This document shows positions 36,083-44,824 of a stretch of DNA of 64,000 nucleotides, in pieces. The notes under the pieces were generated by a model. That model was not told the origin of the DNA and searched no databases. It saw only the letters and a program-made list of their open reading frames with translations. Source of the DNA: an uncultured Desulfovibrio sp. (GTDB lineage Bacteria > Desulfobacterota > Desulfovibrionia > Desulfovibrionales > Desulfovibrionaceae); contig CAKTDV010000009.1 in the NCBI GenBank assembly GCA_934546745.1, positions 30,692 to 94,691 on the forward strand, written 5' to 3'. The position numbers and the translations under genes are program-made. Position 1 is the first letter of the stretch. Every line of letters starts with the position of its first letter.

Positions 36083-36777
36083 TGCCCCATGTCGTCATTA
36101 TCGGCAATGCCGGGGCCGCGCGGGAGTGCTACTGGATTTTTCAGGACATGCTGAACAGCTCGGTGGGATTGCGCTGCTACTATACGTTCAGAGGCTTTCT
36201 GGACTGGCGGGGCCATGCGGGCGATCTCAAGGAGTTCAGCGCGTTGCATTTGGGAACCGCCGGGGAATACGTCATACAGCCTGACGATCTCTTTGTCATC
36301 GGGGTAGGGCATCCCCGGCTCCGCAAGGCAATTTTTGAAGACTTCAAGGCGCGCGGCGGCACGTTCATGAACCTGATTCATCCTTGGACGGATATCTGCC
36401 CGTCCGCCGTCCTTGGCGAGGGGAATGTCTTTCAGCGCGGCTGTACCGTCTACTGCAACGCCAGAATTGGGAATGCCAATTACATCAACGGGGCCGTCAA
36501 TCTTTCGCATGATGCGGAAATCGGCGATTTCAACTTTCTTGCGCCGTACTCGCTTGTGCTGGGAGGGGCAAAACTGGGCTCCTGCAATCATCTGGGGCCC
36601 CATGCCGTCATTCTTGATCATGCCCATGCGGGCGATGGCAACGTCTTTGCCGCGGCAAGCTGTCTTTACCGGGGCTGCCGCGATGATTGCCTCATGTCCG
36701 GCAATCCGGCCTTGAGGGTGGGGAAGGCGGCGGATGTGAACCTGCTGGGTGCTGTGCCGCCATCCAGCGCATCCTAG
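36082..36777 (+). CDS. NeuD-type sugar O/N-acyltransferase
   Basis: A 231-residue protein with a NeuD-like N-terminal domain (VVIIGNAGAARECYWIFQDM) and a left-handed beta-helix of hexapeptide repeats (about 120-205). It ends with SGNPALRVGK, the usual signature of hexapeptide transferases. Relatives acetylate sialic or bacillosamine-type sugars; here the donor may be the hydroxyacyl-ACP from the three genes before it. A terminator follows at 36801. Confidence 0.82.
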   Translation: MPHVVIIGNAGAARECYWIFQDMLNSSVGLRCYYTFRGFLDWRGHAGDLKEFSALHLGTAGEYVIQPDDLFVIGVGHPRLRKAIFEDFKARGGTFMNLIHPWTDICPSAVLGEGNVFQRGCTVYCNARIGNANYINGAVNLSHDAEIGDFNFLAPYSLVLGGAKLGSCNHLGPHAVILDHAHAGDGNVFAAASCLYRGCRDDCLMSGNPALRVGKAADVNLLGAVPPSSAS

Positions 36778-36800
36778 GCACACGCGGTGTGCGGGTATGA

Positions 36801-36835
36801 CAGGCCTCCGGGAGTTTTCCCGGGGGCCTGTGTTT
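36801..36835. terminator. Terminator between convergent genes
   Basis: A 12-bp stem with one mismatch (36801-36812 with 36819-36830), followed by TGTTTT on the plus strand. It ends the acyl cassette operon and faces the stop of the minus-strand gene at 36836. Confidence 0.7.
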
Positions 36836-38359
36836 TCAGGCGAGTGTCCTGAGGGAGGTGTTCTGTTCCGCAAGCTGGGCCAGCTGGCGCAGGAGCGCCG
36901 CGGTGTTGTCGCGCCTGTCCGCCTCAGCCTGAAGGGAATCCGCCGCCTCATGGTAGAGCCGCGCGATGTCCGTGGACGCCATATCCCCGTAACGGCGCGT
37001 TTCCTCCCCGTCTGGGAGACCGGCAAGACGTTGCAGCCAGGGGGGGAGGACAAGTTCCGGCGCGCGCCGCGCATGAAGGTGTATGGCAAAGACGGCCAGC
37101 GGACGGCTTTGAAAGTAGTAGGCGTAGTCATGGGCGTGCCCGAGGTGGAAGTGTCTCTCTTCCCGCAGAATGGCCATGATAACCTTTGCCGCGGAAGCTC
37201 CCGGGCTGTTGCCGTCTCTGCGGATGACGAGCCAGTCCGGGTGCGGCCTGCCCGCGATGAAGTCCGCCAGATCATTGGCAAGGTCTTCCAGGGCGTGTGT
37301 AAAAGGAAGGTAGCCGAGGCTATTGATGAAGGCTTCCTTTTCCTGTTCGCTCCACAGGGGGGAATGCGCCAGCGCGTGTTTGGCAGCCAGCGTCAGTTTG
37401 GAAAAGGAATTTGCGGTGTAGAAAAGTCCCTCCCGGCGCAGACCGTTTGCCGTAATCCAGGGCTGGAAGTAGACGGCGGGCCTGTGGGTAATGGCGCTGA
37501 AGGTGCTTGCGATATGCGCAAAGTCCGTAATCATGACCTGCGCCCTGACGAAGGTCTCGAGGTAGCTTGTCTGTGTGTCGACGGCGAGGCGCGGCTCATG
37601 GGCGAAAGCGTCGATGATGTCCCTGACTGTCTCTTCTTCCCTGTTTATTGGTGTGGGTCTGAAAATGATAGTGTGGTCAGGAAAAGCGGCCAGCAGGGAA
37701 CGCAGAATCCGTTTGCCATGTTTCTGGAGACGGTTCCCGCCATACTGAAGCGCATGGTGTATTTCCGTTGGCGCGTAGCAGATGCATTCCGCTTGGAGGC
37801 CTTCCCGTTGCTTCGCAAGGAATCGTCGCCGCACCAGACAGAGCTTGGGATAGCCGTAACCCATGAGATAAAAATTCATTGCCGGGCGCAGGAGTCTTGC
37901 CGGGGGGGAAAAATTGTCCCAGAGCGCCTTGATTTCCTTTCTGCGCTGTTCAAAGGGAAAGCCTACGATAAGGCCGTCAAAGCTGAAGGACGTTATTGCT
38001 CCCTGCAGATAAGCCTGCGGATCTTGAGCCGAGGTACAGCTGTGCGTCATCGCCAGCACCCGCGAGGACGTGGGATAGCGCACAAATGATTCAAAGTCTG
38101 TCGCAATGAAGCAGGCGATACTGTCAAGCGTCTCCACCTCTTCGGGGCGCACCTGAAAGACATGACCAAGACCGTCAAGGTTCATGACGCCGATGGCCTC
38201 GCCCGCCAGGAGGCCGACGGTGCCGTATCCCCGCTCTTGCAGCTCCTTGCCGAGCGCTACCATCCATTCGTCGGGAACGACATTGGTGTGCCCGATGTAA
38301 AAAGCGACGATTCTTTTTCCGGGAAAAAGATTGCCAATAGTGGTGCTGAGATCCGACAT
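36836..38359 (-). CDS. CDP-glycerol-glycerophosphotransferase-like protein, copy 1
   Basis: A 507-residue cytoplasmic protein. The middle part (about 215-310) resembles the GT-B C-terminal half of CDP-glycerol/capsule transferases: HTIIFRPTPINREEETVRD, then VMITDFAHIASTFSAITHRPAVYF. The N-terminal third (VVPDEWMVALGKELQERGYGTVGLLAGEA) is not recognised. About three quarters identical by eye to the next gene upstream (38392), so the pair arose by tandem duplication. The likely role is transfer of a sugar- or polyol-phosphate onto a surface glycan; the acceptor is unknown. Confidence 0.65.
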   Translation of the reverse strand: MSDLSTTIGNLFPGKRIVAFYIGHTNVVPDEWMVALGKELQERGYGTVGLLAGEAIGVMNLDGLGHVFQVRPEEVETLDSIACFIATDFESFVRYPTSSRVLAMTHSCTSAQDPQAYLQGAITSFSFDGLIVGFPFEQRRKEIKALWDNFSPPARLLRPAMNFYLMGYGYPKLCLVRRRFLAKQREGLQAECICYAPTEIHHALQYGGNRLQKHGKRILRSLLAAFPDHTIIFRPTPINREEETVRDIIDAFAHEPRLAVDTQTSYLETFVRAQVMITDFAHIASTFSAITHRPAVYFQPWITANGLRREGLFYTANSFSKLTLAAKHALAHSPLWSEQEKEAFINSLGYLPFTHALEDLANDLADFIAGRPHPDWLVIRRDGNSPGASAAKVIMAILREERHFHLGHAHDYAYYFQSRPLAVFAIHLHARRAPELVLPPWLQRLAGLPDGEETRRYGDMASTDIARLYHEAADSLQAEADRRDNTAALLRQLAQLAEQNTSLRTLA

Positions 38360-38391
38360 GGCGGCTATTCCTGTTCCTTGCAGCGGCGCGG

Positions 38392-39918
38392 TTAGAGAGG
38401 GGTATTGTCCTCAACGAGCTTTGCCATTCGCCGTAGCAATGCGGCGGTCTCTTCGTTGGAGACATTTTTTTCCGCCCGCAATGCTGTTGCGGCTTGCCCG
38501 TACAGGTGGACAAGCTCCTGTGCGGATACGTCGCCAAACGTCACATGGCTTTCTGTCATCCCTGAAAGTGTTTTGATATGTGGGGGGATAGGGATGTCTG
38601 GCGATCGCTGGCGATAGAGATGTGTGGCAAAGACGGCCAGCGGACGGCTTTGAAAATAGTCCGCGTAAAGCACGGCATGATAGAGTTGAACACCCTTGTA
38701 TTCTTGCAGGATGGTTTCCATTATTTTTGCGGCGGAGGCCCCCGGGCTGTTGGTGTCTCTGCGGATGACAAGCCAGTCCGGGCGCGGCCTGCCGTCGATG
38801 AAGCTGGCCAGATCATTGGCAAGGTCTTCCAGGGCATGTGTAAAAGGAAGGTAGCCGCTGGAGATGAGAAAGCGTTCCATCTCTTCTTCCGCATACGTAT
38901 GTGCCATGGCGTGCTTGATGGCGGAGATCAGTTCTGAAAACGTTGTTACCGTAGAGAGCGGGGAATTTCCATGGGGGTTGGAAGCCGTCATCCAGGGCTG
39001 GAAGTAGATGGCGGGCCTGTGGGTGACGGCGCAGAACGTGCCGGCGATATGCGCAAGGTCCGTAATCATGACCTGCGTCCTGACGAAGGTGTCGAGGTAG
39101 CTTGTCCGCGTGTCGACGGCGAGGCGCGGCTCATGGGCGAAAGCGTCGATGATGTCCCTGACGGTATCTTCATCCCTGTTTATTGGCGCGGGCCGGAAAA
39201 TGACGGTATGCTCAGGAAAGGCGGCCAGTAGGGAACGCAGAATCCGTTTGCCATGTTTCTGGAGACGCTTTCCGCCCAAATAGGGGGTATACTGAATTCC
39301 CATTGGCGCGTAGCAGATGCATTCCGCCCTGACGGCTTCCCGCCGTTTCGCAAGGAATCGTCGCCGCATCAGGCAGAGTTTGGGGTAGCCGTAGCCCATG
39401 AGATAAAAGTCCGCCGATGGGCGCAGGAGTCTTGCCGGGGGGGAAAAATTATCCCAGAGATCCTTGATTTCTCCTTCGCGGGGCGCAAAGGGGAAGCCCA
39501 CGATAAGGCCATCGAAGCTGCGGGTACTTATTGCGCCTTGCAGAAAAGCCCCCGGATCTCCGGGTGAACAGCTGTGCACGATCGCCAGAACCCGTGATGT
39601 CTTTGGGTAGCGCATAGGCTTTTCAAAATTGGTATTATCAATGAAGCCTTCACAATCTGTCACAATGAAGCAGGCGATACTGTCAAGTGTCTCCACCTCT
39701 TCGGGGCGCACCTGAAAGACATGACCAAGACCGTCAAGGTTCATGACGCCGATGGCCTCGCCCGCCAGGAGGCCGACGGTGCCGTATCCCCGCTCTTGCA
39801 GCTCCTTGCCGAGGGCGACCATCCATTCGTCGGGAACGACATCCGTGTGACAGATATAGAAGGCGACCACGGTTTTGCCGTTGAAAAGTTCACGGATGCG
39901 GGCGTTGAGTTCTGACAC
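38392..39918 (-). CDS. CDP-glycerol-glycerophosphotransferase-like protein, copy 2, GTG start
   Basis: A 508-residue paralogue of the downstream gene. Long blocks are identical, such as VVPDEWMVALGKELQERGYG; differences concentrate at the C-terminus and in a short insertion near residue 95. The start is a GTG at 39916-39918 preceded by AAGGAGGA; an upstream in-frame ATG at 40014 would extend into the divergent promoter region and lacks conservation with copy 1. The two genes are 32 bp apart and surely co-transcribed. It is divergent from the phosphoramidate cluster at 40050. Confidence 0.65.
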   Translation of the reverse strand: MSELNARIRELFNGKTVVAFYICHTDVVPDEWMVALGKELQERGYGTVGLLAGEAIGVMNLDGLGHVFQVRPEEVETLDSIACFIVTDCEGFIDNTNFEKPMRYPKTSRVLAIVHSCSPGDPGAFLQGAISTRSFDGLIVGFPFAPREGEIKDLWDNFSPPARLLRPSADFYLMGYGYPKLCLMRRRFLAKRREAVRAECICYAPMGIQYTPYLGGKRLQKHGKRILRSLLAAFPEHTVIFRPAPINRDEDTVRDIIDAFAHEPRLAVDTRTSYLDTFVRTQVMITDLAHIAGTFCAVTHRPAIYFQPWMTASNPHGNSPLSTVTTFSELISAIKHAMAHTYAEEEMERFLISSGYLPFTHALEDLANDLASFIDGRPRPDWLVIRRDTNSPGASAAKIMETILQEYKGVQLYHAVLYADYFQSRPLAVFATHLYRQRSPDIPIPPHIKTLSGMTESHVTFGDVSAQELVHLYGQAATALRAEKNVSNEETAALLRRMAKLVEDNTPL

Positions 39919-40049
39919 GGAGTCCTCCTTGTGTTTCTTTTGCGGTAGATACGGAAAGAGCACTGTACAGACGATCGGGCGGGGTGTCAAGCCGACATCC
40001 GTTTTTTGGAACAATATTTGCTTTAGATGCTTCCAAGGGGGGAAATTTC

Positions 40050-40724
40050 ATGATTTTGACACGCCGCACAGGCATCACCATGCGCGTCGTCCGTTCCGAC
40101 TATGGAGAGACACGGGATGCGCTGGCGCGCGACTGGCCGGTGCTGCTGGAACGGCTGGGGCACGTTTATGGTTTTGCGCCGGAGTGGTTCCCGCTGCCCA
40201 ATATGGGCGAGGACAGCGTTGCCCTTGCGCGCCGCTACGGCGTCCGGGCCTTGCTCCTGACTGGCGGCGACGACAGAGGCGCTACGCCGGATCGTGACCT
40301 TACGGAAGAGGCACTCCTGCGCTGGGCCGCCGGGGAGCGTCTGCCGGTGCTCGGTGTCTGCCGGGGCGCGCAGATGCTGGCCCGGCAGGCCGGGGCGGCG
40401 CTCATCGCCGTACACCCCGGTAGGCATGTGGCCGCGCGGCATCGCATTGTCTGGAATACGGACGGGAACGGCGGGCCCTTCTGGAACAGCGCGCTTGCCG
40501 CGCGGGATACGGAAGAGGTCAACTCCTTCCACCGGTGGGGGCTTTCCGGCACGGCGCTTCCGGCGAACCTCCATGCCGTTGCCGTCTGTCCCGAAGACGG
40601 AAGCGTCGAGGCGTTCTGTCATGTCTCCCTGCCGTGGATGGGCGTTTTCTGGCATCCCGAACGGGAGGCAACACCCCGCGAGAGCGATATGGCGATCCTG
40701 CGCCATCTCTTTGCGGAGGCCTGA
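40050..40724 (+). CDS. Class I glutamine amidotransferase, probable gamma-glutamyl-CDP-amidate hydrolase (Cj1417-like)
   Basis: A 224-residue GATase-1/PuuD-like hydrolase with an intact catalytic triad: Cys104 in GVCRGAQ, His202 and Glu204 in FWHPE. LLLTGGDD (69-75) forms the oxyanion region. Alone it would be called a gamma-glutamyl-GABA hydrolase. Its neighbours are a glutamine-kinase-like protein, a CTP-type nucleotidyltransferase and an APS-kinase-like protein, so it best fits the C. jejuni Cj1417 step: release of glutamate from CDP-L-glutamine to give cytidine diphosphoramidate. The ATG at 40050 follows AAGGGGGGAA. First gene of the cluster. Confidence 0.78.
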   Translation: MILTRRTGITMRVVRSDYGETRDALARDWPVLLERLGHVYGFAPEWFPLPNMGEDSVALARRYGVRALLLTGGDDRGATPDRDLTEEALLRWAAGERLPVLGVCRGAQMLARQAGAALIAVHPGRHVAARHRIVWNTDGNGGPFWNSALAARDTEEVNSFHRWGLSGTALPANLHAVAVCPEDGSVEAFCHVSLPWMGVFWHPEREATPRESDMAILRHLFAEA

Positions 40725-40815
40725 AAAAGCGTTTCGTGGCGTCGTCCGTTGGCGCAGGCCGCCGGTCTTCCCCGCACAGGGCGGGGGGGAAAAGATTTCC
40801 AGAAAGGGAGTTCGC

Positions 40816-43233
40816 GTGAGTGAGGATAAGAAAGAAAGAAGCAAATCCGGAACCAAGGCGGAAACGCTGGAGCTTCTGCTCCGTCACGGTTTTCCCGTGC
40901 CGCCGTTGCGCTATGTTACCAAAGAGCGCTGGGACGCCGTACCGGATGCCGTGCTCGCCGAAATACGCGCCGCGTTTCCGCAAACGCCGCTGGCCGTGCG
41001 TTCCTCGGCATGTCAGGAGGACGGTTGCGCCGCCTCGCTGGCCGGAGCCTTTGACAGTGTGCTGCATGTGCCGTCGCAGGATGCGGCGGCATTGCGGGCC
41101 GCCATCGTCAAAGTGGCGTCCCGCTACGGCAGCGCGGCGGATCAGATTCTGATCCAGCCCATGATACCTCATGTGGCCCTGAGCGGCGTCGTCATGACGC
41201 GCACGCTGGAGGACGGTTCCCCCTACTACGTCATCAACTACGACGATGTTTCCGGGCGGACGGATACCGTTACCGGCGGCAGCGGCATCAGCAAGACGGT
41301 GTGCGTCTACCGGGGAGCCAGGGCGGAATATTTCGACTCGCCGCGCCTGCGGGCGGTGCTGGATCTGGTGCGCCGGCTTGAGGACTTCTTTTCAGGATTG
41401 CCGCTGGACATTGAGTTTGTCGTGGATGCGCGCGGCGCCACGCATCTGTTGCAGGCGCGTCCCATTGCCGCCGCGCGGCACTGGCGTTCGCAGGTGGCGG
41501 AGGATGTCTCCCGGCACATCCGGCACGTGGAGACCTACGCGCGCGACATCATGGCGGAACGTCCCGGCCTGCCGGGCAGGCGCAGTCTGCTTGGCGTCAT
41601 GCCGGACTGGAACCCGGCGGAGATTATCGGCGTCACGCCGCGTCCGCTGGCCCTGAGCCTGTACCGGGACATCATCACCCGCCGTGTCTGGCGGGTGGCC
41701 CGGCAGCACATGGGCTATCGCGCCCTGCCGCCGGTGGAACTGATGGTCTCGCTTGCGGGGCGGCCCTATATCGACGTGCGCGCAAGCTTCAGCTCCTTTC
41801 TTCCCGAAGGCGTTTCCCGGCAGACGGCGGCCCTGCTCACGGACGCCTGGCTTGATCGCCTTGACACGCATCCCGAACTGCATGATAAGGTGGAGTTCGC
41901 CATTGTGCCCACCGTGCTGGATTTTGACTTTGACGCCACCTTCCGGGAGCGCTATGGGGATGTGCTCCCCCCGGCGGAACGGCTGCGGTACAAGGCCGCC
42001 CTGCGCCGCCTGACAAACCGGGCCTTGCGTGTTTCCGGCATGTGCCCCGCAGAGGGAAGCCTGGAAAAGGCCATGAACGACGCGCAATTGCTGGAACTGC
42101 GGCAACGCGCGCTCATGCCGCCCGTCATGCCGTCCGATTCGCGGGAAGGCACGCCGTTCTCGCTGGTGGCCCGGCTGAGCACCCTGCTGGAGGAATGCAG
42201 GGAATGGGGAACGCTGCCTTTCTCCATTGCCGCGCGCCATGCCTTCATGGCGGAAAGCCTGCTGCGATCCGCCGTGCGGCGCGGCGCGGTGCGGGAGGAG
42301 CGCCTTGCGGCCTTCAAGCGTTCCGTGCGCACCGTTTCCGGCGAATTGTCGCGGGACTTTGCCGAAGCTGTCCGCAACCCGGCGATGCGGGGGGATTTCA
42401 TGGCGCGCTACGGGCACTTGCGGCCCGGCACGTATGACATCCTGACGCCCTGCTATGCGCAACGCGATCTGTTCAGCCATGTGGCGGCCCCCCAGGAAGC
42501 GCCACCGGTGGCGGCATTCAGCCTCACCGCGCGGGAAAGCGACGATCTTTCCCGGCTTCTGGATGAGGCCGGGCTGGACTGCGCGCCGCGACGCCTGCTG
42601 GACTATGCGCGGCGCGCCATTGCCGGAAGGGAATGGATCAAGTTTGTTTTTACGCGCCATGTGTGCGCCATTCTTGAGACCGTGGCCGCATGGGGGCAGT
42701 GTCAGGGGCTTGATCGCGAGGACTGCGCCATGCTGCCGCTGGAAGTCATGACGGGCAGTCTGAACGCGCCGTTGCCCGACGAGGCGCGGGCGTACTACGG
42801 GGCCGTTATCGAGGAACAGCGCCGCCAGCACGATCTGGCCCGCTCCCTGCGGCTTGCGCCCCTGATCCGTTCCGTGCGCGACGTCTATGTGGCGGCGCAG
42901 CAGCGCAGCGAGCCTAATTTCATCACCGACAGGCATATTGAGGCGCCGGTGGCCGCGCTGGACGGCCACGCCATGCCAGAATCGCTTCAGGGACGCATCG
43001 TGTGCATCGAAAGCGCGGATCCCGGCTATGACTGGCTCTTTACCCGCGACATCGCCGGGCTGGTCACCCGCTACGGCGGCGTCAATTCCCATATGGCCAT
43101 CCGCTGCGCGGAATACGGCCTGCCCGCGGCCATCGGTTGCGGCGGCATTCTCTACGAGCGGGCCAGCCGCGCCACAAGGCTGTTGCTGGATTGCGCGGGA
43201 AAACGTATAACCCCGCTGGGGGCGGAGGTGTAA
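40816..43233 (+). CDS. PEP-synthase-like kinase, probable L-glutamine kinase (Cj1418-like)
   Basis: An 805-residue protein built like PEP synthase/PPDK. An N-terminal ATP-grasp domain (LAVRSSACQEDGCAASLAGAF about 61-81, then EFVVDARGATHLLQARPIA) is followed by an unrecognised middle region. The C-terminal phosphohistidine domain carries the phospho-accepting His759 in GGVNSHMAIRCAEYG. There is no PEP/pyruvate TIM-barrel domain, so it is not a true PEP synthase; the same trimmed architecture is seen in the Campylobacter glutamine kinase, which phosphorylates the amide of L-glutamine. The start is GTG at 40816 after AGGGAG. It is 4 bp upstream of the nucleotidyltransferase. Confidence 0.8.
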   Translation: MSEDKKERSKSGTKAETLELLLRHGFPVPPLRYVTKERWDAVPDAVLAEIRAAFPQTPLAVRSSACQEDGCAASLAGAFDSVLHVPSQDAAALRAAIVKVASRYGSAADQILIQPMIPHVALSGVVMTRTLEDGSPYYVINYDDVSGRTDTVTGGSGISKTVCVYRGARAEYFDSPRLRAVLDLVRRLEDFFSGLPLDIEFVVDARGATHLLQARPIAAARHWRSQVAEDVSRHIRHVETYARDIMAERPGLPGRRSLLGVMPDWNPAEIIGVTPRPLALSLYRDIITRRVWRVARQHMGYRALPPVELMVSLAGRPYIDVRASFSSFLPEGVSRQTAALLTDAWLDRLDTHPELHDKVEFAIVPTVLDFDFDATFRERYGDVLPPAERLRYKAALRRLTNRALRVSGMCPAEGSLEKAMNDAQLLELRQRALMPPVMPSDSREGTPFSLVARLSTLLEECREWGTLPFSIAARHAFMAESLLRSAVRRGAVREERLAAFKRSVRTVSGELSRDFAEAVRNPAMRGDFMARYGHLRPGTYDILTPCYAQRDLFSHVAAPQEAPPVAAFSLTARESDDLSRLLDEAGLDCAPRRLLDYARRAIAGREWIKFVFTRHVCAILETVAAWGQCQGLDREDCAMLPLEVMTGSLNAPLPDEARAYYGAVIEEQRRQHDLARSLRLAPLIRSVRDVYVAAQQRSEPNFITDRHIEAPVAALDGHAMPESLQGRIVCIESADPGYDWLFTRDIAGLVTRYGGVNSHMAIRCAEYGLPAAIGCGGILYERASRATRLLLDCAGKRITPLGAEV

Positions 43234-43237
43234 GCCC

Positions 43238-44026
43238 ATGATTGCGTTGATTCTTGCGGCGGGACGCGGATCCCGCCTCCGGGAACTGACCGACGGCAGG
43301 CCCAAATGTCTGGTACCCCTCGCGGGAAAACCTCTGCTGCGCTGGCAGTGCGACGCCCTGCGGAACGCGGGTGCACGGCGTCTGCTGGTCGTGCGCGGCT
43401 ATCTGGCGGATCGCCTTGTGCCGGAGGCGGCGGGCCTGCCCGCGGGCGCCTTTGAAACCGCCCTCAATCCGCAATGGGAACACAGCAACATGCTTTCGTC
43501 CCTGCTCTGTGCCGGGCCGTGGCTGGAGGCGGCCTTTGCCGCCGGGGAAAGGGAGGCGGTCATCAGCTATGCGGATATCGTCTATCCGGCGGATCATGTC
43601 CGTACCCTGTGCGCCTTGGGCGGCGATGCGCCCCTTGCCATTACCTATGATACGCAATGGGAGGCGCTCTGGCGCGTCCGCTTTGCCGATCCCCTGTCGG
43701 ACGCCGAAAGTTTCGCCTGCAGGGACGGCGAGTTGATCGACATTGGCCGCGCTCCGCGCCGTCTGGAGGATGTGCAGGGGCAGTATATGGGGCTTCTGCG
43801 GGTGACGCCGCGGGGGTGGGAGGCCGTGGCCGCCGCCTGTCGCGATCTTGGCGCGGCGGTCGCCCGTACCGATATGACGGGCTTTTTGCGCCTCCTGCTG
43901 GAACGGCGCGTGCCCATCGCCACGGCGGCGGTGGCGGGGCGCTGGTGCGAGGTGGACAGCCAGGACGATTTGCGCGCCTATGAGGCGAAGCTGCGACAGG
44001 GCGGCTGGAGCCATGACTGGCGGTAG
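43238..44026 (+). CDS. Sugar-type nucleotidyltransferase, probable CTP:phosphoglutamine cytidylyltransferase (Cj1416-like)
   Basis: A 262-residue Rossmann-like nucleotidyltransferase with the signature LILAAGRGSRLRELTDGRPKCL split over residues 4-25 and the metal-binding ISYADIVYP. The motif NPQWEHSNMLSSLL is typical of LicC/choline-phosphate-type cytidylyltransferases. Between the glutamine-kinase-like gene and the methyltransferase it is best read as the enzyme that joins CMP to phosphoglutamine. A role on an ordinary sugar phosphate remains possible. A GGCGGAGGTG ribosome-binding site precedes the ATG. Confidence 0.8.
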   Translation: MIALILAAGRGSRLRELTDGRPKCLVPLAGKPLLRWQCDALRNAGARRLLVVRGYLADRLVPEAAGLPAGAFETALNPQWEHSNMLSSLLCAGPWLEAAFAAGEREAVISYADIVYPADHVRTLCALGGDAPLAITYDTQWEALWRVRFADPLSDAESFACRDGELIDIGRAPRRLEDVQGQYMGLLRVTPRGWEAVAAACRDLGAAVARTDMTGFLRLLLERRVPIATAAVAGRWCEVDSQDDLRAYEAKLRQGGWSHDWR

Positions 44027-44067
44027 GCCGGTTGTGTGCGCACAATGCAAAAGAAAAAGGAGATGAC

Positions 44068-44820
44068 ATGAAAACGGAATGGGATTATACGACGCTGGCG
44101 CAGGGGTATCTGAAACGCCCTGAATATGCGCCGGATGCCCTGAGGCAGATTTTTCAGATTGCCGGACTGCATCCTGGGGATACGGTGTGCGATATTGGCG
44201 CGGGTGTGGCGCATCTGACTCTTCCTCTGGCGGCATTTGGCTGCCGCGTGGACGCCGTGGAACCCAACGACGCCATGAGGGAACTGGGGAAACGGCGTAC
44301 CGCCAACCTTGACGGTGTCCAATGGTTTGAGGGAACCGGGGAGGATACCGGACGTCCCTCCGGGATATATGACTTCGTTTCGTTCGGTTCCTCCTTCAAC
44401 GTGTGTGATCGCGCCAAATCTCTTGTGGAAACGCACCGTCTGCTCAAGCCCGGCAAATGGTTCGTCTGCCTGTGGAACCACAGGAATCTGGAGGATCCTG
44501 TGCAGCGGGCCATAGAAGGCATCATCAGGGAGGCCATTCCCGACTATGCCTACGGTACGCGGCGGGAGGATCAGACAGAGGTGATCACGGCGTCCGGTCT
44601 GTTTACGGATATCACGCCCGTACAGGGAGCGGTGCGGCACCGGCAGACACCGGAGGATATTGTGGAGGCATGGCGCTCCCATTCCACCCTGCACCGTCAG
44701 GCCTGTGAAAAATTCGACGCCATTGTTGCCCGGATTGAGAAGTATGTTACCGGGCTTGGTCAGGCGGAGATTGAGATCCCCTATACGACGCACGCCTGGG
44801 TTGCGCGCCGCGCGGGCTAG
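44068..44820 (+). CDS. SAM-dependent methyltransferase of the phosphoramidate cluster
   Basis: A 250-residue class I methyltransferase with the SAM loop VCDIGAGVAHLTLPLA (about 38-53) and a VDAVEPNDAM acidic strand. The position inside the cluster parallels the Cj1419/Cj1420 methyltransferases of C. jejuni, thought to provide the O-methyl of O-methyl phosphoramidate. The ATG at 44068 follows AAAAAGGAGAT; an earlier in-frame ATG has no such site. The next gene begins 4 bp after its stop. Confidence 0.8.
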   Translation: MKTEWDYTTLAQGYLKRPEYAPDALRQIFQIAGLHPGDTVCDIGAGVAHLTLPLAAFGCRVDAVEPNDAMRELGKRRTANLDGVQWFEGTGEDTGRPSGIYDFVSFGSSFNVCDRAKSLVETHRLLKPGKWFVCLWNHRNLEDPVQRAIEGIIREAIPDYAYGTRREDQTEVITASGLFTDITPVQGAVRHRQTPEDIVEAWRSHSTLHRQACEKFDAIVARIEKYVTGLGQAEIEIPYTTHAWVARRAG

Positions 44821-44824
44821 CGCC

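Noticed and set aside
40816..43233. Phosphoenolpyruvate synthase
   Set aside because: The ATP-grasp and phosphohistidine domains are present but the large PEP/pyruvate-binding barrel is missing from the C-terminus.
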